Below, one piece after another: positions 17,995 through 25,946 of a stretch of DNA of 44,305 nt. Numbering within the stretch: the stretch's first letter is position 1; every line of letters begins with the position of its first letter. Source of the DNA: an uncultured Bacilli bacterium (lineage in GTDB: Bacteria; Bacillota_I; Bacilli_A; RF39; UBA660); NCBI GenBank assembly GCA_947589275.1, contig CANQAQ010000003.1, forward strand, positions 1 to 44,305, written 5' to 3'. The position numbers and the translations under genes were made by a program. The notes below the pieces were generated by a model. That model did not search any database. It saw only the letters and a program-made list of their open reading frames with translations, and was not told the origin of the DNA.

Positions 17995-18735
17995 ATGAAA
18001 AAGATTATACCATTTACAAGTGATATAAAATTTAATACTAAAATTTATGAAATAACTAGTATATCATTAGAGCATAATCTAAAAATTGAAGAAAATAATA
18101 TAGTTTCAGGTGAATTTATAATTAGTGGTGATTATAAAATGAATGATGCGTCCATAAATACTGAACCATTTATTCAAGGAATACCATTTGATATAACATT
18201 AGATACTAAATATGATATGGATAGAATAAAAATAGATATAGATGATTTTAGATTTGAAATTATAAATGAAGAAATATTAAAAGTAAATATAGATGTTTTA
18301 ATAGAAGGTGTTGAACTTGTAGAATTAAATAATGATGAGGAAGAAAAAGAAGATATAAAACCAGATCTTATTATTGAACCTAGGAAACTAGATATTACTG
18401 ATGAATATATTGAAGATAAAATGGAGGATAATATGGATAATATATCAATTGAAGATTTATTTAAACAAACTGATAGTGAAGTTAAAGAGGTAACTTCTTA
18501 TACAGATGAAAAAGTAAATAATACAACTATGGATTCAATATTTAATAATTTTTCTTCAGAAGATGAAAAATATGTTACATACTATGTACATATTGTACGA
18601 GAAAATGATAATATTGAGTCAATTTCTTCAAAATATGGTGTTAGTGTTGAAGAATTAAAAGAATATAATAATATAGAACAAATTACCCTTGGAAGTAAAA
18701 TAATAGTTCCATATACACAAAGTGAAATTCTATAA
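17995..18735 (+). CDS. SpoVID-like spore morphogenetic protein with C-terminal LysM
   Basis: A 246-residue protein. The N-terminal beta-rich domain (residues 1-115) contains I-T-S-I-S-L-E-H-N-L-K-I-E-E then S-G-E-F-I-I-S-G-D-Y-K, which resembles the N-terminal domain of B. subtilis SpoVID (spore coat encasement). A low-complexity acidic linker (115-195) leads to a LysM domain at about 198-245 (YYVHIVRENDNIESISSKYG). The layout of SpoVID domain, acidic linker and LysM is that of SpoVID, in shortened form. The next gene is ysxE-like, the same neighbour as in Bacillus. The ribosome site is weak (GTGAGGG). No clear sigma-E promoter could be assigned. Confidence 0.8.
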   Translation: MKKIIPFTSDIKFNTKIYEITSISLEHNLKIEENNIVSGEFIISGDYKMNDASINTEPFIQGIPFDITLDTKYDMDRIKIDIDDFRFEIINEEILKVNIDVLIEGVELVELNNDEEEKEDIKPDLIIEPRKLDITDEYIEDKMEDNMDNISIEDLFKQTDSEVKEVTSYTDEKVNNTTMDSIFNNFSSEDEKYVTYYVHIVRENDNIESISSKYGVSVEELKEYNNIEQITLGSKIIVPYTQSEIL

Positions 18736-19621
18736 GAATATACTTAATAAAAATGACCTAAAGGTTAATAAATATACTATAAAAGGCAAAAGCACTATAG
18801 TAGATACTCCTTTAGGTCAATTTGTTTTAAAAAAAAATGAGGGTAATAATATATATAGATATTTAATATCAAGAAATTTTGATTATTTTCCTAAAATAGT
18901 TGATATAGATGATGATGCAGTTATGTTTGAATATTTAGATGATATATCATACGATGATAGTCAAAAAGCATTTGATATTATTCATTTAATTGCATTGCTT
19001 CATAGTAAAACTACTTATTATAAAGAAGTAGATGCTGATGAATATAAAATAATATATGAGGATTTATCAAAAAAAATTGAATATTTAAATAATTACTATT
19101 TAGATATTATAAATATAATTGAATCTAAAATATATATGAGTCCATCAGAATATTTAATCGCAAGAAATATATCTAAAATATTTGAATGTATAAACTATTG
19201 TAAATATTCTATTGATCAGTGGTATGATTTAGTAAAAGATAAAAAAAGAAAAAGAGTTGTAACTCTCCATAATAATTTAGATATAAATAATTTAATAAAA
19301 AATAAAAATTCATATTTAATTTCATGGGAAAAAAGTAAAATTGATCTTCCTATATATGATTTTGTAAATTTTTATAATAAATATTCTTTAGATTTTGATT
19401 TTGATGATTTATTAATAGAATATGAAAGAATATTTAAACTTCTTCCTGAAGAAAAAACATTATTATTTATATTAATTTCAATGCCTGAAAAAATAGATTT
19501 TAATTTTAATGAATATGAAATGGTTAAAATAGTTAGAAAATTTCTAGATAAAATATATAAAACAGAATATTTATTAAAAGCAAATAGAAAAGATGAAGAA
19601 ACAAATCAAGAAGCTATCTAA
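18722..19621 (+). CDS. YsxE/CotS-like spore coat kinase-fold protein
   Basis: A 299-residue protein with aminoglycoside-phosphotransferase-like fold features. An N-terminal lobe binds through V-L-K-K, and the sequence V-T-L-H-N-N-L-D-I-N-N-L sits where the APH family has H-G-D-x-x-x-x-N. The usual Asp after His is Asn here, so catalytic activity is doubtful. L-I-S-W-E-K-S-K-I-D-L-P-I-Y-D-F follows, matching the family's I-D-W/F-x-x-x-x-x-x-P-x-x-D. In B. subtilis ysxE follows spoVID. Here the genes overlap by 14 bases, which supports the assignment. Confidence 0.8.
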   Translation: MKFYKNILNKNDLKVNKYTIKGKSTIVDTPLGQFVLKKNEGNNIYRYLISRNFDYFPKIVDIDDDAVMFEYLDDISYDDSQKAFDIIHLIALLHSKTTYYKEVDADEYKIIYEDLSKKIEYLNNYYLDIINIIESKIYMSPSEYLIARNISKIFECINYCKYSIDQWYDLVKDKKRKRVVTLHNNLDINNLIKNKNSYLISWEKSKIDLPIYDFVNFYNKYSLDFDFDDLLIEYERIFKLLPEEKTLLFILISMPEKIDFNFNEYEMVKIVRKFLDKIYKTEYLLKANRKDEETNQEAI

Positions 19622-19811
19622 ATTTGAAAAAACAAAATGAACTTAAACATAAAAGACAAAATATTATTAATAAAATAACTGCATTTATAGGTGTTGTAAT
19701 AAATAAAAGTAAAATAATTTGATAAGTAAGTATTATTAAGAATGATATAAAAAACAAAAATGCAATAAGTCTTTTAGTACTCAAAAGTAAATATTGAAAA
19801 AAATTCATCAT
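19614..19811 (-). CDS. Small hydrophobic membrane protein
   Basis: A 65-residue protein with two predicted membrane segments, convergent with the ysxE-like gene and overlapping its last 8 bases. It fills the only stretch here without a plus-strand gene. The start chosen is the ATG at 19811 (or the adjacent ATG at 19808), downstream of an AGGTGA ribosome site. The GTG at 19820 is part of that site. No family is recognised. Position next to spore-associated genes is suggestive only. Confidence 0.5.
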   Translation of the reverse strand: MMNFFQYLLLSTKRLIAFLFFISFLIILTYQIILLLFITTPINAVILLIIFCLLCLSSFCFFKFR

Positions 19812-19891
19812 ATTTATCACCTATAATATAATATGTAAATGTAAAAAAAATGTAAGTGCATTATTATATACTTTATATAAAATTAAATAAA

Positions 19892-19903
19892 TGGTATTAT
19901 AAT
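19892..19903 (+). promoter_or_regulatory. Extended -10 promoter of the nuclease gene
   Basis: TG-G-TATTAT (19892-19900) overlaps a second TATAAT at 19898-19903. The -35 is weak (TTTATA at 19872-19877). Confidence 0.6.
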
Positions 19904-19925
19904 ATTAGTATTAGGAGTAAATAAT

Positions 19926-20504
19926 ATGAAAAAAGGTATTTTAATAATATTAATAGTTATATTACTTTTCCCATTTAACATTTATGCAAATGAAAAAGTA
20001 GAAGTTAAGTTTTCAAAATGTGTAGATGGTGATACTGCAAAATTTATATTAAATGGTAAGGAAGAAACAGTTAGATTTTTGGCAATAGATACACCTGAGA
20101 CGAAACATCCTACAAAGGGTGAAGAACCATATGGTAAAGAAGCTAGTGATTATACATGTAAGAAAATTACTGATGCTAAAAAAATAGAACTTGAATTTGA
20201 TAATAATAGTGATAAAAAAGATAAATATGATAGATATTTAGCTTGGGTATTTGTAGATGATAATTTATTACAAGCTAATCTTATTAAAAATGGATTAGCA
20301 GAAGTCGCATATCTATATGACGATTATAAATATACTGATTTATTAAAAGAATATGAACAAACTGCAAAGCTATCAAAAATTGGTATGTATTCAGATATTG
20401 ATACATCATCATATAGTAATAAAGATAATGAGAAAATAAAAAATAAAATAATAGATTATATATATAAATTCATAGAAGAAATTTTAGATGAAATTTTTAA
20501 ATAA
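19926..20504 (+). CDS. Secreted thermonuclease (SNase family)
   Basis: A 192-residue extracellular or surface nuclease of the staphylococcal nuclease family. An N-terminal signal peptide (residues 1-21, ending near Y-A-N) is followed by the SNase fold: KCVDGDTAKFILNGKEETVR, FLAIDTPETKHP (catalytic Asp/Glu region) and KYDRYLAWVFVDD (catalytic Arg region). It likely degrades environmental DNA or RNA. It has its own promoter and a terminator that spans its stop codon. Confidence 0.93.
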   Translation: MKKGILIILIVILLFPFNIYANEKVEVKFSKCVDGDTAKFILNGKEETVRFLAIDTPETKHPTKGEEPYGKEASDYTCKKITDAKKIELEFDNNSDKKDKYDRYLAWVFVDDNLLQANLIKNGLAEVAYLYDDYKYTDLLKEYEQTAKLSKIGMYSDIDTSSYSNKDNEKIKNKIIDYIYKFIEEILDEIFK

Positions 20505-20519
20505 TTTCTTCTTTTTTTA
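20474..20519 (+). terminator. Terminator spanning the nuclease stop codon
   Basis: AGAAGAAATT at 20474-20483 pairs with AATTTCTTCT at 20503-20512, followed by a run of T. The last codons of the gene are in the loop. Confidence 0.7.
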
Positions 20520-20528
20520 TACTTTATT

Positions 20529-20537
20529 TGGTATAAT
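20529..20537 (+). promoter_or_regulatory. Extended -10 promoter, nearly leaderless
   Basis: TG-G-TATAAT at 20529-20537. The predicted start site near 20544 leaves only about 4-13 bases before the GTG (20548) or ATG (20557) start. Confidence 0.65.
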
Positions 20538-20556
20538 GTGACTATGGGTGATCAAC

Positions 20557-22392
20557 ATGATAAAAAAAATAATGGAGGATATAAAATTACATAGAGTTTC
20601 ATATTTAATTGAAAAAATAGAAAAAAGAGATTTTAACACAAAAATAGAAGCTTTTAGAAAAATAGAAAAAATGAAAATAACTAAAAATATAGGGTTATTT
20701 TTAATTGACGCTTCTAAACGTGATTATAATGTAAATGATAATAATGGTGGTATAAATTCTTCTTTAATATCTTTATGTTTTAAAAATTATTACGATGAAT
20801 ATTCAAAAGCAATAGATAAAGTTTTTAAATATTTAAAGCCTGATGCACAAAATAGAGTAGTATTTCTTTTATCTAGTATAGATAATGAAAGTGCATTAAA
20901 ATTATATGTTGATTTGATACTAAAGTATTATAGTAATAATAATTTTATTCCAATAAGTAATTTATTTGAAAGACCACATTTATATAATATTTTATTTCCT
21001 AAACTATTTAATGCATTAAAATTTAAAAATGAAAAAAATAATATATTAATATTACTAAATGATTACTTAAATGCTGGTGTTGTAAAAAATATTGATTTAA
21101 CTAAAAATAAAAAAATAATAACTGATGCAATATCTAGAGTATTTTCTTTAGCACTTAAATATAAATTTACTAATACTACTAAAGCATTAAAAAATTCTGA
21201 ATATATTGATTTAAGATTTTTTTTAGAAATATGTATAAATATAGAATGTTATATTTCAAATAAAGAAACTGAAAAATTACTTGAAAAACTATTTAAAAAA
21301 GGTGATAATCAGTTAAACTTATTTATACTTGATAATTATATTAGAAAAGGTAAAAATATAAAAAAAATTAATTTAGAAAAAATAGCTAAAGATGATGCAA
21401 GTAGATATCCACTTTTTGAAATGCTAAGTAATTATGGATTAGAAAAATTAATACCAAGTAAATACTTATCAAAAAAGTTACTTGCAAAATCTGATTTTTA
21501 TATAAACTTTATGATATATACAAGATATAAAGGTGAACTAAAAAATTATAAGTTTATAGAAAAAAGAAATATAATGGGATATGAATATTATATATTTAAA
21601 TTTAAATATACTTATTTGTATGAGAATGTATCATCAGATTTTTTAACTAACTATGTTATGCATTTATCAAAAATTGATAAATATAATAATATACTTATAA
21701 CTAGGGACTATATTGGAGTAAGTGGAGGATTTAATTTAGATGATAATTATTCTAAAATATCATTTAATCATAATAGATTATTATTTTCTAAAATAAAAAA
21801 TAATGAGACTATTTCTGATGTTATAAAAAAGATTGGTATAGAAGATGATATAAAATTAAAAAATGAAAAAGTAGAAACTACTTTAGAAGAAAAGGTAGAA
21901 AAATCAAAATTTAGTTTTTCATATATACTAATTGGACTATTCATTATTTTTATATTAATGTTAATAGGTTGTGTTATATATGTATATAATCCAAATATTA
22001 TAAAAATAAAAAATAATAGTGATCACATTTCATCAGAATTATCTAAACAATATGAATTTTTAGAAATTAATGGTAGTGATATATTTAATAAAGATGATAG
22101 TGAATATTATATTTTATTTTATAAAAAAGGGACTTCAAATAAAAATAAATATTATACATATGTAAATGAATATCTAAAAAATAATATAAAAATATATTAT
22201 GTTAATATGAATGATGAAAAAAATAAATTCTTATATTCAAATAATGATTTTAATTTTATTATAGAAAAAGATAGATTGCTTAAGGTAAAAGATAAAGAAT
22301 TTGAATATTATGTTGATGGTAAAATTAATATTTTAAATGAAATGAAAGGATTTGTTGAATCTTTAAATAAAGAGGAAAATATAAAAAAATAG
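20557..22392 (+). CDS. Single-pass membrane protein, helical cytoplasmic part and thioredoxin-like outer part
   Basis: No known family is recognised. The first 450 residues are alpha-helical with HEAT/ARM-like periodicity. One membrane segment lies at about 454-476 (ILIGLFIIFILMLIGCVIYV). The last 130 residues have a beta-alpha-beta pattern resembling a thioredoxin fold (YYILFYKKG, then IKIYYVNM, then F-I-I-E-K-D). The CxxC active site is absent: the position reads K-G-T-S-N-K. The start could be GTG at 20548 or ATG at 20557. The ATG is preferred because GGGTGAT then acts as its ribosome site. It precedes yqeG by 56 bases. Confidence 0.8.
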   Translation: MIKKIMEDIKLHRVSYLIEKIEKRDFNTKIEAFRKIEKMKITKNIGLFLIDASKRDYNVNDNNGGINSSLISLCFKNYYDEYSKAIDKVFKYLKPDAQNRVVFLLSSIDNESALKLYVDLILKYYSNNNFIPISNLFERPHLYNILFPKLFNALKFKNEKNNILILLNDYLNAGVVKNIDLTKNKKIITDAISRVFSLALKYKFTNTTKALKNSEYIDLRFFLEICINIECYISNKETEKLLEKLFKKGDNQLNLFILDNYIRKGKNIKKINLEKIAKDDASRYPLFEMLSNYGLEKLIPSKYLSKKLLAKSDFYINFMIYTRYKGELKNYKFIEKRNIMGYEYYIFKFKYTYLYENVSSDFLTNYVMHLSKIDKYNNILITRDYIGVSGGFNLDDNYSKISFNHNRLLFSKIKNNETISDVIKKIGIEDDIKLKNEKVETTLEEKVEKSKFSFSYILIGLFIIFILMLIGCVIYVYNPNIIKIKNNSDHISSELSKQYEFLEINGSDIFNKDDSEYYILFYKKGTSNKNKYYTYVNEYLKNNIKIYYVNMNDEKNKFLYSNNDFNFIIEKDRLLKVKDKEFEYYVDGKINILNEMKGFVESLNKEENIKK

Positions 22393-22448
22393 GTAATTTA
22401 TTTATTTCAAATTTATAAAATATAATATAATATTTATAAGGAGTTTTT

Positions 22449-22964
22449 ATGAAAAAATTTGTACCAGATATGTATAAAAAAAATATCTATGAAATAGATT
22501 ATGAAAAATTAAAACAAATGGGGAAAGAATATTTATTCTTTGATCTTGATAATACAATAATTAGTTATATTGAAAATAAACCTACTACTCAAAACAAAAA
22601 ATTATTTAAAAAATTAAAAGATATGGGATTTAAATGTTTTATATTTTCAAATTCTAATAAAAAAAGATTAACCCCATTTAAAGATGAACTTTTAGTAGAT
22701 GTATTTACAAGTTCTAAAAAACCATTAAAAATAAGTTATAAAAAAATAATTAAGTTATATGATAAAGATAAATGTGTATTTATAGGTGATCAAATTATGA
22801 CTGATGTAATAGGTGCAAAAAGAAATGGTTTATATGTTATATTTTTAGATAGAATAAATGATAAAGAACCTATATATACAAAATTTTGGAGATTTTTTGA
22901 ATATTTTGTTTTAAAGAATTTTAAAAAAAATAATTATTTAGTAAAAGGAAAATATTATGATTAG
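22449..22964 (+). CDS. yqeG: YqeG family HAD phosphatase
   Basis: A 171-residue HAD-superfamily phosphatase (YqeG IIIA type, related to phosphatidylglycerophosphatase). The DxDxT motif is FFDLDNT with nucleophile D32 and acid D34. Motif II is F-I-F-S-N-S-N. G-D-Q-I-M-T-D-V-I-G-A supplies the metal-binding acidic pair. The substrate is unproven. The gene overlaps yqeH by 8 bases, the conserved Bacilli pair. Confidence 0.95.
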   Translation: MKKFVPDMYKKNIYEIDYEKLKQMGKEYLFFDLDNTIISYIENKPTTQNKKLFKKLKDMGFKCFIFSNSNKKRLTPFKDELLVDVFTSSKKPLKISYKKIIKLYDKDKCVFIGDQIMTDVIGAKRNGLYVIFLDRINDKEPIYTKFWRFFEYFVLKNFKKNNYLVKGKYYD

Positions 22965-23973
22965 AAAGTGTATTGGATGTGGCGCTATTTTACAATATGA
23001 AGAAATAGATAAAATAGGATATGTTAAAGAAAAAAAATATGATACTGCTTTATACTGTGAAAGATGTTTTAAAATACTAAATTATGGTGATTTTAAACAT
23101 ATTAATTCAGATGGTAAAGAATATATAGAAATATATAAAAATATAAATAAAACTAATGATTTAGTATTATTTTTAGTAGATATATTTAATATTAATGATT
23201 CAATTAGTATGATAAATAAATATATTAATAATAAAGTAATCTTAGTAATAACTAAATATGATATAATACCAAGATCAGTTAAAGAAGATAAAATAAAAAC
23301 AAGAATAAAAGAATATAATTTTAATAGTAATATTATAGATATTATTTTTGTAAGTAGTAATACTAATTATAATATTAATTTATTGTATGAAAAAATGTTA
23401 GAAAATAAAACTAGTAATAATGTTTATTTATGTGGCAATACTAATGCTGGTAAAAGTACACTTATAAATAAATTAATAGAAAAATATTCAGTTAATAAAA
23501 TTAAAGTAACAACTAGTATTCTTCCTTCAACAACAATAAATATAAATAATATATATATAAATGAAAACTTAACATTAATTGATACACCAGGTTTTATAGA
23601 AAGTAATAATATAAGTAATTATGTATCTATAGATTTACTTAAAAAAATAATGCCAAAAAATGAAATAAAACCTATTACGTATCAATTAGAAGAAGGTATG
23701 AGTCTACTTATTGACAATTTACTTCGTATAGAATACGTAAATGGAGAAAAAAATAGTTTTACTTTTTATATATCAAATGATATAATGATAAATAGAATAA
23801 ATACTATAACAAATAATAGGGGTAGAGATTTGAAATGTCATGATATTCTTGTATCAGGTAATGAAGATGTTATAGTAAACGGTTTATGTTTTATAAAGAT
23901 AACAAAAAAAGCAGTATTAAAAATATATACAATAGATGGTGTTTTAGTTTTTAAACGTAGGTCGTTAATTTAA
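22957..23973 (+). CDS. yqeH: Ribosome biogenesis GTPase YqeH
   Basis: A circularly permuted GTPase needed for 30S subunit assembly. An N-terminal zinc finger (CIGCG, then CERC) precedes the GTPase motifs in permuted order: G4 TKYD at 99-102, the P-loop GNTNAGKST at 160-168, then G3 DTPG at 209-212. The C-terminal domain is of the YqeH/NOA1 type. The 338-residue length is slightly short of the usual 365. The ribosome site is inside yqeG. Confidence 0.96.
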   Translation: MIRKCIGCGAILQYEEIDKIGYVKEKKYDTALYCERCFKILNYGDFKHINSDGKEYIEIYKNINKTNDLVLFLVDIFNINDSISMINKYINNKVILVITKYDIIPRSVKEDKIKTRIKEYNFNSNIIDIIFVSSNTNYNINLLYEKMLENKTSNNVYLCGNTNAGKSTLINKLIEKYSVNKIKVTTSILPSTTININNIYINENLTLIDTPGFIESNNISNYVSIDLLKKIMPKNEIKPITYQLEEGMSLLIDNLLRIEYVNGEKNSFTFYISNDIMINRINTITNNRGRDLKCHDILVSGNEDVIVNGLCFIKITKKAVLKIYTIDGVLVFKRRSLI

Positions 23974-23990
23974 GAAAGAAGGATAAAAGA

Positions 23991-25268
23991 ATGAAAAAAG
24001 GGTTATATATTAAATTATTATTATTTATTTTTATGATTATTATATTTCCAAAAAATGCATATGCACTTAATTTTAAAGTTGAAAGATCAGTAGATTCTAT
24101 TAAACCAGGACAGGAAGTAACTGTATATATAAAAATAACAGATACAAGTTCAATAGTTGCAGATTCATTAAATAAATATACTGTATCACTTTCATATGAT
24201 TCATCAAAACTTGAATATAAGAGTGGAAATAGTAATGTTTCAAATGTTCAAGCAGGTAATCCTGTTACAATAACTGCAAATAAACCAATAAGTGGTGATG
24301 AGACACTTGCTACTTTGATATTTGGTGTAAAAAGTGGTGCTAAAGCTGGTAGTACAAATTTAACTGTAACAAATTCAGATCTTAATACTTTAAGTGGTAA
24401 TAATAAGATTACTGCAACTAATACAAGTTCTATGATAACTATAAATTCATTAAGTTCTGATGCAACACTTAGTTCACTTAAGATACCTAATGCAACATTA
24501 TCTCCAAAATTTGATAAAGAAGTTACTGAATATAGTACAGATATAAAAGATATAACTGAAATTACTATAAATGCATCTCCAACAGACTCAAATTCAAAAA
24601 TTATGATATCTGATAACTATAAAAATTTAGTTAAGGGTGAAAATATAATAAAAATTTCAGTAACTGCAGAAGATGGAACAACAACTAAAACATATCAAAT
24701 TAAAGTAAATCTTACTATGACTCCAACTGAGGAAGAAAAACTAAAAGCAAATGCTGATTTAAAGAAACTTGAAATAGATGGTTTTGATATAGATTTTTCT
24801 AAAGAAATCAAAAAATATACATTATCAGTTCCATATGATACAAGAAAAATAAAATTATTAGCAGAATCAGAAAATGAAAATGCTATTGTTACAATGGAAG
24901 GAACTACAGATTTAAAAGTTGGTAAAAACATAATAAAAATTTTAGTAACATCTGAAGATAATGAAAATACTCAAACCTATACAATAACAGTAACAAGAGA
25001 AAAAGAAGAAAAGAAAATAGTTCAAACTTGTCCAGATGAAACTAGTACAAGAGAGTGGATATTATTTTCAGTTTCAATGTTTGTTACATTTACATTAGGA
25101 ATAGTGTTAGGATACTTTGTATGTAAAAAACAAATTTTAAGTAAGATATTTAAAAAGAAGAAAAAAGAAGATCCTGAAGAAATAGATACTTTATCTGATA
25201 CTATAAAACTTGATACTAATAAGGTTAATGATGAAGTAATTAAAGAAAACAAAAATAAATTGGATTAG
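23991..25268 (+). CDS. Membrane-anchored surface protein with cohesin-like and two cadherin-like domains
   Basis: A 425-residue exported protein. Signal peptide at residues 1-25 (ending N-A-Y-A). A cohesin-type beta-sandwich spans about 27-150 (S-I-K-P-G-Q-E-V-T-V, then L-S-Y-D-S-S-K-L-E-Y, then L-A-T-L-I-F-G-V). Two cadherin-like beta-sandwich (PF12733-type) repeats follow, at about 158-245 and 255-338, both with the L-x-x-L-x-I start and the Y-x-I-x-V end. A C-terminal membrane segment (about 355-378) and a charged cytoplasmic tail end the protein. No dockerin, enzyme domain or LPxTG is present, so it is a surface adhesion or scaffold candidate. It ends at a bidirectional terminator. Confidence 0.88.
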   Translation: MKKGLYIKLLLFIFMIIIFPKNAYALNFKVERSVDSIKPGQEVTVYIKITDTSSIVADSLNKYTVSLSYDSSKLEYKSGNSNVSNVQAGNPVTITANKPISGDETLATLIFGVKSGAKAGSTNLTVTNSDLNTLSGNNKITATNTSSMITINSLSSDATLSSLKIPNATLSPKFDKEVTEYSTDIKDITEITINASPTDSNSKIMISDNYKNLVKGENIIKISVTAEDGTTTKTYQIKVNLTMTPTEEEKLKANADLKKLEIDGFDIDFSKEIKKYTLSVPYDTRKIKLLAESENENAIVTMEGTTDLKVGKNIIKILVTSEDNENTQTYTITVTREKEEKKIVQTCPDETSTREWILFSVSMFVTFTLGIVLGYFVCKKQILSKIFKKKKKEDPEEIDTLSDTIKLDTNKVNDEVIKENKNKLD

Positions 25269-25294
25269 TAATAATTACTTAATCCAATTTTTTT
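25257..25294. terminator. Bidirectional terminator between convergent genes
   Basis: An almost perfect palindrome (AAATTGGATTAGTAAT and its complement) with a T run on the plus strand and a weaker one on the minus strand. It overlaps both stop codons. Confidence 0.85.
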
Positions 25295-25801
25295 ATTTAA
25301 TTTATCTATAAAAATATCAACTTTAGGAGGATAATATGTAAGATATATAAATGTTAATAAAATTATAAATATTATTACAAAAAAATATTTATTTAAAAAA
25401 TAATAATCTTTAGTACTAGATAAAACTTTAAAACTAATAAATTGTGAGATTATTATACTTAATAAATATAATAATATAGTAATTACAGCGTTATAACCAA
25501 ATAATTTATATATAGGTATATAGATTATTAAAAATATAAATATATTAAATATTAGTGATATAACTATTGAAGCTTTAAAATTTTTAGTTTCTAGGTTATT
25601 TTTCTTTAATAATATAAATTCTATTATAGACCATATTAAATAACTCATATTTAACATTTTCATATGTTCAAATATAGATTCATTAACTGGATAAAAAAAA
25701 GATGTTAATATATTTGGAAATTTATCATATAAGCTATGTGTTAAAATACTAAGTATAAATATACTAGTTATACTAATTATTTTTAAAATTTTAATTGTCA
25801 T
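25265..25801 (-). CDS. DUF6512 family membrane protein
   Basis: A 178-residue protein with about five predicted membrane segments. The motif F-F-Y-P-V-N-E-S-I-F-E-H-M-K, between the first and second segments, matches the P-V-N-E-S-x-x-E-H-x-K signature I associate with DUF6512. Function unknown. It is transcribed convergently with the cohesin-like gene and divergently from dnaG, sharing a 138-base intergenic region with it. Confidence 0.8.
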   Translation of the reverse strand: MTIKILKIISITSIFILSILTHSLYDKFPNILTSFFYPVNESIFEHMKMLNMSYLIWSIIEFILLKKNNLETKNFKASIVISLIFNIFIFLIIYIPIYKLFGYNAVITILLYLLSIIISQFISFKVLSSTKDYYFLNKYFFVIIFIILLTFIYLTYYPPKVDIFIDKLNKKIGLSNYY

Positions 25802-25922
25802 ATATAGTCCTTTCTATTCAAAATATACATATTTTTTTAAGAAATATTACAAAAATATGTAAAAAATATAATTTTTTAATAAAAATTAGTGGAATTTTAA
25901 ATATAAAGGGGGAATATATATT

Positions 25923-25946
25923 TTGGAAGTGATTTTTAATGACTAA
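25923..25946 (+). CDS. Possible 7-codon leader peptide overlapping the dnaG start
   Basis: TTG at 25923 opens a 7-codon frame (M-E-V-I-F-N-D, TAA at 25944-25946). It is preceded at good spacing by the purine-rich site AAAGGGGGAA (25906-25914), and its stop falls just inside dnaG. It could couple or tune dnaG translation, or the purine run could be chance. Confidence 0.3.
   Translation: MEVIFND

Noticed and set aside
25801..25938. Sigma-A promoter for dnaG
   Set aside because: A TATAAT at 25867-25872 is present, but the only TTACAA is 14 bases away and no extended -10 exists, so I could not support it.
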